DNA from: Whitmania pigra
Lineage: Eukaryota; Annelida; Clitellata; Hirudinida; Haemopidae
Reading direction: 5' to 3'
DNA length: 64,000 nucleotides
Assembly (NCBI GenBank): GCA_021613335.1
Contig: JAJTWR010000299.1
Location: forward strand, 4,532,501 to 4,596,500
Below are positions 1 through 11,662 of this stretch, piece after piece. The notes under the pieces are model-generated. The model ran no database searches, was not told the DNA's origin, and saw nothing but the letters and a program-made list of their open reading frames with translations. How positions within the stretch are numbered: the stretch's first letter is position 1; each line of letters opens with the position of its first letter. The position numbers were made by a program, and so were the translations under genes.

Positions 1-621
1 TAGCATTAAATGTTAAATTTTTACTTTTAAAATGTTGCTGTAAAATTTGAATATAATAATTAATTCTTTGAGTTTAGGATTAAAACTAGAAATAAACTTG
101 TTAAATTTTATGACTTTCCTAAAATTTTCAATTAATTGCTTCTGTTGTCAGAAAATCAATAGTAAGCTTTTTTTAAGTTCTCAAATATTATCAATTAAAT
201 CATGCTTTATAATGTTTTAAATGTTAAAACATTAAAAAAAAGATGATATATTTTGACAAAGTTAAATTTTATTATTGTGCAATTTAAATAACGTTTCTAT
301 TTGAATAGATAAATGTTCTGCTAATATAATTGCCATTTCATCATCTATAACATAATAAATTTGTTGTATTTAAGTTCCTAAACTAAAATCCTTTTTGACT
401 TTCAGTGTTTAATCGATCCCTAAATATCGTTTCATTACTTGAAAACGATAACCACTTAAACAAGTAGCAAAGTCTAACGAAGCACTAGTACATCCAAATT
501 ATCGCTCATTTAGCAAAATGGGTCAACAAGGGAACCTGATGAAGAATTATGCACTGTAGTTCTCAGGGGAAGACATGACTTTTTGTGACAAAAATACAGA
601 ATAAATTAGTTTTTATTATTA

Positions 622-661
<40 letters not shown>

Positions 662-1240
662 TATTAGTAATGTCATTAGTAATTTGCCGTTACTGTATAA
701 AAGATCATTATCAAAATATTTATCAATTAAATGTGTTAATTAATGCGTTTAATGCAGTTTGGTAAATATAATCAAATTAAAATACCATTGTTAAGTTGCG
801 GGTTATCATATAAAATGAACGGTACATTTTTATCAAATACTAATTTGTTTCCTTAAGAATTCCCAAATTAAAAATTCCTCTCAAAGTTTTACCGCAAATA
901 AGATGATTTATTTTTTTTTGTTCCACGCATCATTCATCAATACTTCTGATGCATTCCATATCAGTTGCTTTCCAAAAGATTGGGAAAATAGCCATCTTCA
1001 TATTAAAGAACCTTTTTCATAGATCCTTTCGACTGCTCAAAAGCACATGCACTTGGCACTAACGAGAAACGACAGTACTTGAACACGATACCTTTTTAAT
1101 CATTAATTTTTTTTATTGAAATAATCTTGTTTTTAATTAATTTTATTAATTGATATTATTATTAAAATGATTACTTTTATTATCAATCATCTCTAATATG
1201 ATAAATTTAAATTTTAATTTATCAATATATTACAGTATTG
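1..1240. other. AT-rich intergenic stretch
   Basis: No gene is supported here. The sequence is AT-rich with a clean ATT microsatellite at about 614-660. No long open frame, convincing splice pair or RNA gene was seen. Confidence 0.6.
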
Positions 1241-1408
1241 ATGAATCAATCCAGTCATTTTGATGCTGATGAAGATGAACAAAGGTCGAATATATCGATT
1301 CCTACATCCGCTGAATTGAACAACACGTCGAAACTGAGCCGAGTAATAAAACTAGTCATAAAACTGTTCATAACGAAGAATATTTATTCAGTTGTGTATC
1401 TCCCTTAA
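1241..1408 (+). CDS. Possible short coding exon or 55-aa ORF
   Basis: A good acceptor (ending ATATTACAG at 1234) is followed by an ATG at 1241 and 55 open codons to TAA at 1406. The first 35 residues are polar and acidic (for example HFDADEDEQR), with codon use less AT-biased than the flanks. The last 20 residues become hydrophobic and may be intron or noise. No partner exon was identified and the peptide is not recognised. It could be an exon of a gene that starts outside the window, or chance. Confidence 0.2.
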   Translation: MNQSSHFDADEDEQRSNISIPTSAELNNTSKLSRVIKLVIKLFITKNIYSVVYLP

Positions 1409-3370
1409 GAGCGTCTGAAATGACAGTCATGGAAAGAACCTTGAAAAATTTCTTGAATTCGATGCGAGTGCAAGGTCTTTAGAAATCCCATCTCATAAAT
1501 TTTTTCCAAATTAATTAAACATTGAAAATTGATTAAAAATGGGAATTACTTCAAAAACTTCAAATTTATTTTATTAAAACCATCGGTTTGTTCCGAATTT
1601 AACCTTTGCTTTTACATTTTTTGAAAACTTATCACCATGGTTATGGGATGGTTACAGTGATTAAGGTGATGATGATGACAACGACGATCCGATGAAATTA
1701 CGATCATTATCCTCCTAATCTTCCCTAATTTTCCCTTATCTCTCCCACCCGTGCCAAATATTCAAGAGCTGGATTCTAATGTCCAGCAACCACAAGCTTG
1801 CTTACTACTTGGCGTTGACGATGAATGGCGAGTTAGGCGGTGATGACGATTACGACGACAATGACGATGTTGGTAATGAGTTGACACAATGACATCGCAA
1901 ATGCTTTAAATAGAATTACAAAATCAACAAAATTTCGAGCTGCTCATCATCACCAACAATTCTTGCCAGCAGATGAGACTCAACAGTAGCAATTAGCAAC
2001 AACAAATACGACAACGACGAATACGAAGGCACCAACCAAAGGCATCTGACGCACGTGACCTGGGTACAAGTCATGGAGAATGTCATGACTTTTATTCGTG
2101 GGAATCATCCACACGAGTCACGATGAACGTTTCTGTTGAAACTACAAAAAGGTGGTTAATTTTTATCGCCAACATTCTTTGGTGGCACAACAACTGACAT
2201 TTAATAATATTTACAATAACTTCAAAAATGATAATTCAAAATAATTTTAAGTGAAAGACCAGTTAGCCACATAATAAGTGTGTAATACCTTTGGCGTATT
2301 AGGGCATCAATGACATCTTTAATTCTTGAAATTAGCAATGAATACAGTACATTTACATCATCATCATCGTCGTCATCCTCATTATCACCATTAATGTCCT
2401 TGACCTTGTTTTTTTTTTTTTTGACCAGCGCTGTGAATGCATCTACATCCATCGATCTTGAGCCTGTGCTGTATTGCATGCGTCACAGGATTTCCGAATT
2501 TTATAAATAATCACAATATTATTAAATTTGATCTATTCAAATATTTATTTGATCGTTATTAATGATTAAAATAACGGGATCGCCATTATAGCTCAATGAA
2601 TTTTTGTTTTTAATTCATATTACAAATACGTTAACGTTTGCATTTAAAAAATGTTTTTTGATGCTATTTGTTAATTTAATTAAGCAATTGACATAAAAAT
2701 ATGCATTAAAATATACTTTTCAAAATTGATATTATATGTACTTTTTTATTACAATTATACAATTTATTACTAATAATTTGTATTATTATTAACTTTTACA
2801 ATTTTGTTTTGTACTTTTTTGCATTTGCAGATTATTTAACAAAAAGACGATTCAGACAAAACCAAAAAACACACCCTTGAGATTCGCATCAGAACGTCTG
2901 ACTTTTGAATTTGTTTACTTGGCTTTCTGGACACGAATTAAAAATTATTTCCGGCGGTTGTTGTGGCAAGCAAGGATTATATAAATTACGTAATAAATAT
3001 AAAATTAATAATAAAAATTAAACCAATGATAAATAAAGCCCTAATCGTCTTGTCATAATAAAAAGTGGTTTTCGTATCTGTTCTTCCATCCCATTTCTGG
3101 TGTCGCCATGTTGGAGGCAATAAACATTTAGAGTTTAAATATTGCTACAACAATTATTAAATTTATAAATAAATAATCCCCGACTAATCTGTAACCTGCT
3201 TTTCCTCGCTCGATGTTGACTGGTTGTATCATTTTTGCTGAGGCTGGTCGTTTTAGTGGCTATTTAGCCATTCGAACGGTTAAATAAATAAAAAATATTA
3301 CAATTAACAATAATATCGTATGAAACTAAGAATTTTAAATTTGTTTAGAACTGCGGTTATAAAATTGAAA
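1409..3370. other. Intergenic region with simple repeats
   Basis: No supported gene. A TCA/TCG repeat at about 2358-2390 creates overlapping artificial ORFs on both strands (poly-Ser on plus, poly-Asp on minus). A T-run follows at 2409-2422. The 3' part precedes the ATG of the next gene and may hold its promoter, but no motif was distinctive. Confidence 0.5.
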
Positions 3371-6300
3371 ATGTCTGGTGCAACAGAGACGGGTTTGCTT
3401 TTGGAACCAAATTCACCCAATGCGATCCATGCCAAGTCGGTAGGTCTTTGGAGGGTTTATTATTATTATTACTATTATTATTATTTATTTATTTCCTGAA
3501 AAATTATTTCATTAATTTAAAAAAAATCAATTAAAAACTATTCTATATATTATATTATAATATATCTTAATATATATATAATATATAATAATATGTATAT
3601 ATATATATATAATTAATATTCTATACATATATATATATTAACAAAGTTTGTTAAAGTTAGCTCAGACGGTAGCTCGCCTGCGAACGACGGTAAAAGCAAC
3701 AGTCGTTACTGGTCGTGTTCGCAACCTAGCTTGCACCGCCACGGCGCTATACAAATAACGTATTCTTATTCTTATTATTATTATTATTATTATTAAGTCC
3801 AAATCATCCTTGTTATGCAACGGACTTTAATCAAATAAATATATAAATAACAGTGATGGGAAACATAAATCGCGATTGCGATTTAAATCGTGATTTAGGC
3901 AAGGTTGCGATTCGATTTAAACATTGTTGGATTCGATTTTGACCTCAGTGATTTTGATTCGATTAGATTTGCCTTTTTTTGCTTTTTCAAATCGAATCAT
4001 TGAAATAAAGATGGTTATATATTGTTGTAGGTTACATGCTTTTGTTCTACTTGTGGCTTTACCGCGTTTTAAATATGTCCGAGTTAGATAGCAGGAAATA
4101 TGGGATTTTAGCGAAATTTTTTAAAGATAGCCAAAAGACGGATAGCTATTGGTGTATGAGGTGCAAATTTTGCGGGAAACGAATAAAATCAAAGCCCGGA
4201 ATAACATCAAACTTTCATCGCCATGTTAAGATTAGTCAACATTGTCATCAGAGATTTAAAATACATCGGAGCCACATTAAAAATTTCATTTTTCTCTTTA
4301 GACCAGTCATCTAGAGCTGTACAAAGATGCAAAAGAAAAAGATAAGGAAACAACAACTCAACAGTCATTTGTTGCTACCATTCATGGCTGTGGCAGGAGG
4401 TATTAATGAAAATTCTCTTTCTCTGACATACAATGATTCCAATCCAAAGCAAAAGGCCCTTACCGAAGGAATAGTGAAACATCTTGTAGTAAATTCGGGT
4501 TTTGCCTCTTTTATGAGAATTGTGGATCCAAATTATGTTATCCCAAGTAGAAGGACTATAAATAGAATATTAACTGGTGTATTGCAGACATTAAGAGACA
4601 ATTTGAATGAAGAATGAAATTGAACTACTAATTAATAATAATTTGAGCGTCAGATGTGTACATGCTTCAACAGATTTGTGGAGCAGCCGTTCATTTGAAC
4701 CAATTATTGGACTAAAATTCCACTACTTTGACGAAGGCTTTCAGCTGAGATGGTGGTGGTGGTGATGATGATGATGATGACGACGACGACGACAATAATA
4801 ATAATAAACTATGATGATGATGATGGTGATGACATTGATGAATAAATAGATGGTCAAATAAATGAAAAGATGGGTCAATAAAAAATTTGGAAACATGAAA
4901 GGTCATAGAAAACCAACAAATGTTCAAGGTTTAGTGTTGACTTAAACCCTGGATTTTCTTTGTCCATCCCAGATTGTTTTCTTATAAAACGGACTTTTAT
5001 TTATTCGCGGTTTATTAAATAAAAAATCCTGAAAAAGTTCCCCTTTTACAAACTAATTAACTGTTTTAATTAATTGTTTGGCTGCATAAATAAATAAGTA
5101 ATCGACGTCATTTACATTCTTTTAATAATCAGTTCAACATTTGAAGATTTCACCTTCTTAATTCTTCTCTCCAATAGATCGCCCTAAGGAGAGTCAGAAG
5201 AGGCATGCCAACGGTTCAAACGACGAACGCGACTACATTGCAGAAAACATCAGGGCCGTTAGAGGAGTGGCCAAGGGTATCTGTAAGCCTGTCAAAATCG
5301 TAAAAACCGTTAAGTACCGTTTGGTTCCCCTTCAGGGCGTGACTTTCGGCAAACCTTCAAGGTCAGAAGTAATTGATAGTTTGAAAAGAAATGATTATAT
5401 AAACTATTGAATTCATTTGGTACAAATGTGATAATTCACTATTCAATTGTATCTTAATTAACAGTACTTAATAAGTTATAAATTTATCAGTGAGCATATT
5501 CCCATGGAATTGTTACTCCAATACCATTACGCCAGAGAATGGTTCAGGGATAGGGACAGACAGCTCTGCGATCGCATCAAAAAAATGAAACAAGTTAGAT
5601 TTGTCACATTTTGAAAGATCTCTGGATTGGTGATTCGATGGGCGAATGATAAATGGATAGATGGTGGAAAGGTTTATTTATTTTATTTATTTATTCATAC
5701 GAGGTCAAAGGGCTTTTAACCGCTTACATGACCAAACAACAAAATGTAAACAAAAAATATCCGAGCAACAGAGTTAGACCACAAAAAGGCACACAGAAAG
5801 GCGTGAAAATTAATTTGCCTCAATAATATAGTCTTCTTAAAGCTCTTTATATCTAAGGTATTGGTTAAAGTTTAGTTGTCAAATTGCTGATTTGAAGTGA
5901 GTTAGAGTTATAGAATTTACAACATCAGACGGTAATGAGTTACACCGTTTTATGACACGGTTGCAGAAAAAGTGTTTTGAGGTCTCGCATCGGAATTTGC
6001 TGGTTGTCAATTTGTGGCTGTGGCCTCGGTTTCTGGAATGACTGAAATTGTGGTGTGAATAAGGTGATTTTTTATCATGAAGTAGAGTGTGAGGTCATCC
6101 AACAATCGACGTTTTCCTAAGGAATGTAATTTGAGTAGTTTCAGTATTTGAATATAGGAGTGAGGGGTTTAAGGGACAGAATAAAATTTTCAAACCTTTT
6201 TAACTACTTTATCAATTTCTGTCAAACACTTTTAATCTCTTGGAAAGTTAGAGTTTATACTAATATTAACAACAGTGCAATTTTTAAATTGTCTAATCTG

Positions 6301-9300
6301 TTACATTTTCAAATAAATGTTTTATTAAATTGACCATCAAACAAAATAAAAATTCTCCAAACAATTCCCTACATCAAAGGATACCTCGCTTCCTTATATT
6401 GTTTGTAATTTTTCACTCTTTCGCCTATCGATGGCATCTCTATGTCACTGGAGTCGATAAGGGTCCGTGATTCATCGTTTCTCTCGCTGGGTTTTGAACG
6501 CCAGACGCATCGGTCATCAGGGTTTTTCAAGGTCCAAAGAGGCAGATATTGATCGGGCATGTCGCTGTTATCATCCCGGTTTTTAATGTTTTTGGGTGGG
6601 TTGCTGGACAGATGGATGAACGGACGGACAGATTGTTGAGTGAATGGACGAATGGATGTGCGCTGGACGGATTGATGGATGGATGATACTTCAATTTTTT
6701 AAATTCTTATTTTTTTTGTTCGACATGATGAATCGGTTTGTCCCCACATTCGACTCTTTTCCCGGATTTAGAGTCCATGGAGTGAAATATCGCTGCTCAG
6801 ATCACAAGTGTTTGGAGTTTCCAAACTTTATGGTGATCTGTTTATGTGTGTGACTGTGTGTTACCATTTCAATATCAATGGAAGCGAATTTGATTGAATT
6901 TGGCTATCTTGGATTAGAAATTTGACATTTTAAAGTTGAAATTACTCTTTCTGTCAATGTCCTATTTGACTATGTTTAATTATATTATTGATTTTATTTA
7001 TATCTATTACTTTATTTTGTGTCGCAGACATGTGGTTGAGTGTGATGCGGCGATTTTTTAGTCTGCCTGGGACTGCGCTGTCGGTGGCGCAGGATACATT
7101 TTGCTTGATTCCTTGGTTGAGTGGGTGTATAACTCGACAAGGCAGACGAAACGTTTAGTTTTACTTTAGCTGATTTTTAGAGATTAGAGATTTTCATTTT
7201 TCATATTTTGAGAGAGCATGAGTTGCCGCGAGTTAGAGGTGCAGACGAATTTGTCAGAGTGTGGATTGAGTGAGCGAGAGAGGTTTTGTGAGCGATTGTG
7301 TAGAATTTGATTATTACATTGTATTGTATTTAGCCGAATTTTTGAGTGGCTTATATATCCGGATAGGATGTGAAGGCACTTCTTAAACGATCCAACATTT
7401 ATATAGTGCTCTTACTTGTGGGCGCTCTCTGGCGAGCTGGGTTGCGAACACGACACGAACGACTGTTGCTTTCACCCTCGCTCGCAGGAACGCAACCCTC
7501 TGAGCCAACTCGCAGATTGAGTATATTATTTAGATTGTTGCTGGCTTTTCTTGTAATATTTGCGCTTCTTAGATTTAAATATACTTACTTTTAAAATATT
7601 ACGAGTCTTGATTTGTCGATTCGAATTGATTTCTGCTCGACATACGGGCACCCCGTCATAACAGCCCGGCGACAAAATAGCCCCGACAAAACAGCCCCGT
7701 CAAAACAGTCCGGCGTCAAAATAGCCCTGTCAGAACGGCCCCGTCAAAATAGCGGTAGAATTGGTTCTTTGTGGATTTGTTACATGTCCACATGACGTGA
7801 TGATAAGGTGAGGATAATTTATATTAAATACCAACTTTAAAAGTCCGTGTAAAGTGAGGAAGTAGACGGAATCCTAATAATATTTTAGACGATAAATCTT
7901 CAAATTAATTAATTTCGAATTAAATTTGGAACCAGTTATCGGTTAATGTATTCAACTCACAAAATTTTTTTAAATACATTGACTGGGCTGTTTTGACGGG
8001 GCCATTTTGTCTTGGGCTATTTTGTCGCCGAGCTATTTTGACAGGGCTGTTTTGTCGGGGGTGTTTTGACGGGGCTATTTTGTCCTGGGCTATTTTGACG
8101 CGGTGCTGTTTTGACGGGGCTGTTTTGTCGGGGCTATTTTGTCGCCGGGCTGTTATGACGGGTCACCCGACATACGACCTATAGCGAATAAAAGAACCTT
8201 ACACTCCTTATCCAAAACATACACTTCTTTGACAGTAAACTCACTTTTAAAGCATATATCATTCACAAGATCTTTATGGGAATACGCCTTATCCTCAAAT
8301 GATTTCGCTCAAGAGATAACCTAATATTGACTAGGGCGTACTGCACTTAAGTTCGGCTAATTCTCGAATGTTGTTCCCCAGCCTCTATAACAAACTGCCC
8401 ATACAAAGATCGAACGTGTCCAAAGGTTTTTACCAAAGGCCATTCCAGGGTTGCGAACACTGTCTTACGGGAACAGACATCAGAAACTTGGACTTGAGAC
8501 ACGCGAACACCGATACCTTATTCATGATTTATGCCTCTGTTACAATTTGGTATACAGCTTCACTCACTTCACCATTCTCAAATTCCCCGTTTTCATGTGA
8601 TCTCGCACACGTGATCATACACACAAAAATGCTCCATCACTCATAGGCTTCATTTTTTTTTTATCAATCGATTCATGAATCCCTGGAACTTTCTGTCTCA
8701 GATATCATTCCTTTCACAACTCACAGTAGATTTAAAGCCTATAAATACAACATCGATCTACAAAAATATCTAAATGACTTCAAATTTTTCTGTGCTCTCT
8801 ATACACTAACCGTCTACTGTTTGTGACCTTCTTTTTGGTTGAAATAAAATAAAATAAATAAATAATTAAAATTTTCTTAAAGTTTTGCATTTCCAAAACT
8901 GTTTTTGTGAATTGTTATGGATCAGATTAAAATGGTAAAATATTATATTAGCTATTTGGAATCAAATTAATTTTGTTTAGTTATTTGTTTTCATAAAACA
9001 AGGGCTTAGCTAAATGTAAATGCCCCATTCTACTTTCGACACCGAGAATTTTATTGAATTTTTAAAACTAATGAATATTTAATTAGTGTGTAATTATTCA
9101 CAAGGAAAGACCGCTAAAAAACAGAAGCACCAACTCTTCCAGACTGAGAAGACATGTGGAATCTTGCAAGGAAAAACCCAACTGGCTCATGAAAAAATTT
9201 GCCAACATGGTCGTCTAATTATTATATTATATTACTTAATAATGATTGCATTTTCATTAATGTTATTTTTTAAGTTGCATCACAAGCTCCAGTGGCGATC

Positions 9301-9796
9301 AAACTTTTAAAAATCTGCAGTTACTTTTTTGTTACTTTTTTAACGTTTTTTTCATTCAATCAATCTTCTTAATTTATTAATAACGAATTTATTAATAATT
9401 TATGACATTGATTTATTGGTTTATTTCTTCAAATACCACCATAATCTTTGAAATTTCACATTTACTTGAATAATTGCGTGTTAAAATAAGTTATGTAGCT
9501 TCTATGTAGGTGACCCAATTAACAAAACTTTGGGCTGTTTTTGTGTGCCATTGAAGTTTTATTTTATGCACTTGAATTTTGGTTTGATGTCATGAGTATG
9601 AGATGACCTCAATAAATGAATAAATAAATTTACTAATTAAGAATTTCAAGCAAAATGAATGGAAATATTATCTTTATTCCTCAAGAAAGTCACCCACATC
9701 GACACATTTCGGAGCGACAAGTTGAGAGAGGAAGCCTTCAGAAGAACCAAGAAAGTCAAGTTGCCACCTCTAGAACCCAAAAGCTCCAGCGAATAA
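3371..9796 (+). CDS. Tentative five-exon gene, product unrecognised (about 191 aa, basic)
   Basis: Exons that close in phase: 3371-3443, 5178-5361, 5491-5593, 9105-9209 and 9686-9796. Exon 1 starts MSGATETG. Exon 2 contains DYIAENIRAVRG, exon 3 ELLLQYHYAREWF, exon 4 KPNWLMKKFANM, and exon 5 ends in KSSSE then a stop. All exons are Lys/Arg-rich with codon use unlike the flanks. Two alternatives remain. Exon 1 may use the stronger donor at 3440 (GTAGGT) with an acceptor at 5188, and exon 3 may instead run to a stop at 5612-5614, giving a 126-aa protein and leaving exons 4-5 to another gene. The donor of exon 4 (GTCGTC) is weak. The basic, short-motif style resembles small ciliary or microtubule proteins, but I recognise no family. 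The long introns contain the SINE, hAT, LINE and fold-back insertions listed separately. Confidence 0.4.
3545..3640. repeat. AT dinucleotide-rich microsatellite
   Basis: Imperfect (AT)n tracts, longest at about 3596-3611, lie within the first intron of the tentative gene. No function is apparent. Confidence 0.7.
3655..3800 (+). mobile_element. tRNA-derived SINE, copy 1
   Basis: The head carries an A-box-like GTTAGCTCAGACGGTAG and a B-box-like GTGTTCGCAACC about 45 bases later, followed by a tail that passes into ATTCTTATT and (ATT)n repeats. A second copy on the opposite strand at 7415-7520 shares the inter-box segment AAAGCAACAGTCGTT, which is not part of any tRNA. A single tRNA gene would not have this spacing or the shared tail, so this is a SINE. 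The source tRNA was not determined. Confidence 0.65.
3851..4745 (+). pseudogene. Decayed hAT transposon with BED zinc finger
   Basis: The left end CAGTGATGGG (3851-3860) is a hAT-type terminal repeat, followed by AT/GATT-rich subterminal sequence. From the ATG at 4075 a frame encodes a BED finger with C-X2-C at WCMRCKFC and a downstream H-X3-H at FHRHVKISQH. A second frame at 4327-4617 has the hAT segment around KALTEGIVKHLV and FMRIVDPNYVIPSRR. The next conserved block (around STDLWSS at about 4670-4685) is in yet another frame, so at least two frameshifts are present. The element is cut off by a GGT/GAT microsatellite from about 4751, and no right terminal repeat was found. Transposase function is certainly lost. 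Confidence 0.8.
4748..4835. repeat. (GGT)(GAT)(GAC) compound microsatellite
   Basis: Trinucleotide blocks of GGT, GAT, GAC and AAT follow one another directly and truncate the hAT remnant. They generate an artificial minus-strand His/Ser ORF. Confidence 0.8.
5665..6125 (-). mobile_element. LINE 3' end (CR1/L2/Jockey-like)
   Basis: Read on the minus strand, this encodes the typical end of a non-LTR polymerase: an Asn/Ser-rich stretch, then FFCNRVIKRCNSLPSD and ITLTHFKSAI, then a stop. The sequence runs into an (AAAT)n tail, seen on plus as TTTATTTATTTATTTA at about 5672-5692. Only the extreme C-terminus and tail remain, as expected for a 5'-truncated LINE insertion. The exact clade cannot be decided by eye. 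Confidence 0.6.
6369..6560 (-). CDS. Small ORF, product unrecognised (63 aa)
   Basis: An ATG at 6560 opens 63 codons to a TAG. The peptide begins MPDQYLPLWTLKNPDD and is mixed hydrophilic with balanced composition, unlike the repeat-derived frames nearby. A donor-like GTATCC near the end (after GCGAG) could join it to a further exon, but none was found. It lies inside the long third intron of the tentative plus-strand gene, which would be unusual but not forbidden. Coding status is inference from composition. Confidence 0.3.
   Translation of the reverse strand: MPDQYLPLWTLKNPDDRCVWRSKPSERNDESRTLIDSSDIEMPSIGERVKNYKQYKEARYPLM
7415..7520 (-). mobile_element. tRNA-derived SINE, copy 2
   Basis: On the minus strand the head reads GTTGGCTCAGAGGGTTG (A-box-like), followed by AAAGCAACAGTCGTTCG and GTGTTCGCAACCCAGCT (B-box-like). 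It aligns along its length with the plus-strand copy at 3655. The two diverge by scattered substitutions, so both are old. Confidence 0.65.
7638..8176. mobile_element. 521-bp fold-back MITE with arrayed 14-16 bp terminal motif
   Basis: The element spans 7647-8167 and is flanked by identical 9-bp direct repeats CGACATACG (7638-7646 and 8168-8176). The ends begin GGCACCCCGTC and, on the reverse strand, GGTGACCCGTC. Both arms are built from tandem degenerate units of the form GCCCCGTCAAAACA or GCCCGGCGACAAAATA. About seven units lie in the left arm (to about 7756) and about twelve in the right (from 7981). The middle has no coding capacity. A 9-bp duplication with long inverted termini suggests a Mutator-like non-autonomous element, but the family is not identified. 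Confidence 0.75.
8180..9080. other. Uninterpreted region, possibly LINE tail
   Basis: No supported gene. The stretch ends in an AAATAAAATAAATAAATAA tract at about 8845-8865 that resembles a LINE tail on the plus strand. The frames before it are broken and not recognisable, so I do not call an element. Confidence 0.3.
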
Positions 9797-11662
9797 TTCT
9801 CAATTAAACCAAAATTTTTTACAAATGAATATAGCATTTATATTTCATTATAACTTATTGTTACCGTTGATTTAGTTAAAAATTTGATGCCTTAGACGTT
9901 CAGTTACACGCTTATTTTTCTCCAGAAATATTGATAATTTTAGCAAATAAGTTTCATAATAATAGTAATCACTTGTATAATTCTAAATAAATGCATATAA
10001 ATCATATTAAAATTAGTTAACATGAGAACAGTGAGACAATATGTACAAACTAATGTTTTCTAAGTTATTAATTCAGAAAATTGGTAATATTAAGTAATAC
10101 TTAAATTGTTTTAATTAGTTATAGGTGCTTATCGTATAAATAAATTATCAAACGTTATGAAAGTCGTAAATAAATATTACGGTTTTACCTGTGATATTTC
10201 ATGAGCGCAAAAAGCAAGCACAGCATTACTCAGCTTTGAAAATACCTCGCCTACCTGCACACAGGTGCAAATGGCGCTAGGGTAGCGCTTAGGTAGCTGC
10301 TGCTAGAAAATATGGATGATGATCATCCGATGGGGATTGATTAGGGGATAAGCACTGAGTAACATTACGAGTAATTTCTATTGAAATGTCGCATCATAAG
10401 GCTAAGACAAAACAAATTAGGCAATTTTCTAATTACAAGAATAATTATAATATATTTTTCATTAAGTTCACGCTCACAAAATAGGAATAGTTATGACTTA
10501 ACAAATGCCGTATTTATGCTAATACATATCATATAATAATTATCTCATCAATATCTTCATTTGTTATAATAATAAACATCAATAGGAAATGTTTCTTAGG
10601 GTTCGCATGCGATTGTTTTGGCCAGCGCTTAGATGTTACAAGCGCTGACGAAAACAATAGACTCGTTGAGGGTTCATGCATGAGCGATCAGATGACATTT
10701 TTCGGTTGAGTGATTCGAGACATCCCATTGGTCAGAGAAACTTGAATGCTCCGCTTGTAAGACAGATTGCCCTGAGCTGTGTTTGTTGTTGATGTTGTAG
10801 TCGTGGGTTGCTATGGCAAGAATGTCTTTTTGAAAATTTGAATTCTTACGTGTTGTTTCTGTTACTGAGGAGAGTAATTTATTTGGGATTTTTCAGTTGT
10901 TGTTTTAGTTAGATATAGCTGTTGAAAATTTCGGAAAGTTTTAACTTCAGGATCAAGTGAGTTTTTCTTGCTTTTGATTTGATTTTCAATGTTATCATAT
11001 TCGTTTTCCATACCCACTCAACCGTTGGGTCATCCACTCGTTCATTCACTCCTTTGCTCATCCATCCATTCAAACGTTTTGTCCAGTTTCATATCATTCG
11101 CACTCAAACGTTTAAAGTTTCTCATTCAAGTGCATCCATTTAACAGAATACATTGTCCTCCAGGTCCAACAGAGAATAAATATTTGTTGTTTCACCTTCA
11201 TTTGTTTTTATTTCCATAAATACTAAATAATATATATATATATATTTTAATTATTTGTAACCGATATTTAATTAACTGTATATATAAATACTATATCAAC
11301 GAATAATATTAACTCTTTTTCATGTCCCATGCCATGGTTACAATTAGCAATTATCTAAATTGTTATTATCGATTGTTACTATTAAAATCATTAATATTAT
11401 TATTGTTATTATAACCACTAACAATTTTCGAATATTTATATTGTTAAATATTTTACAGTTACTGAATTTCAAAATTTTGACTAATTTTAAGGTGTTGCTT
11501 TCATTTACAACACTATCAATTGCATATACAATTATTATTACTGTTGTTATTGTTGTTATTATTATTATTCCATAAATTATTTTATTTTTATACCGATAAT
11601 AATATAATAATGATAACAAATTAATATTTTTATCGATCACTACCATAATCAAACAGGCGACC
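9797..11662. other. Intergenic / 5' region of the four-TM gene
   Basis: Mostly AT-rich. A hairpin lies at 10612-10658. A likely non-coding first exon of the next gene ends near 10955 at the donor GTGAGT and could splice to the acceptor AAACAG at 11651-11656. CATT/CCAT-rich simple sequence occupies about 11020-11130 and an (AT)n tract 11231-11246. Confidence 0.4.
10612..10658. other. Imperfect 19-bp inverted repeat (hairpin)
   Basis: ATTGTTTTGGCCAGCGCTT at 10612-10630 is followed by a 9-base spacer and then its reverse complement with two mismatches at 10640-10658. The stem is GC-richer than its surroundings. It is too short for a typical animal pre-miRNA. It could be a MITE relic or a protein-binding palindrome. 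Confidence 0.5.

Noticed and set aside
3655..3800. A functional tRNA gene
   Set aside because: A- and B-box-like sequences are present, but no acceptor stem or anticodon arm folds, and a second copy shares non-tRNA sequence. It is called a SINE instead.
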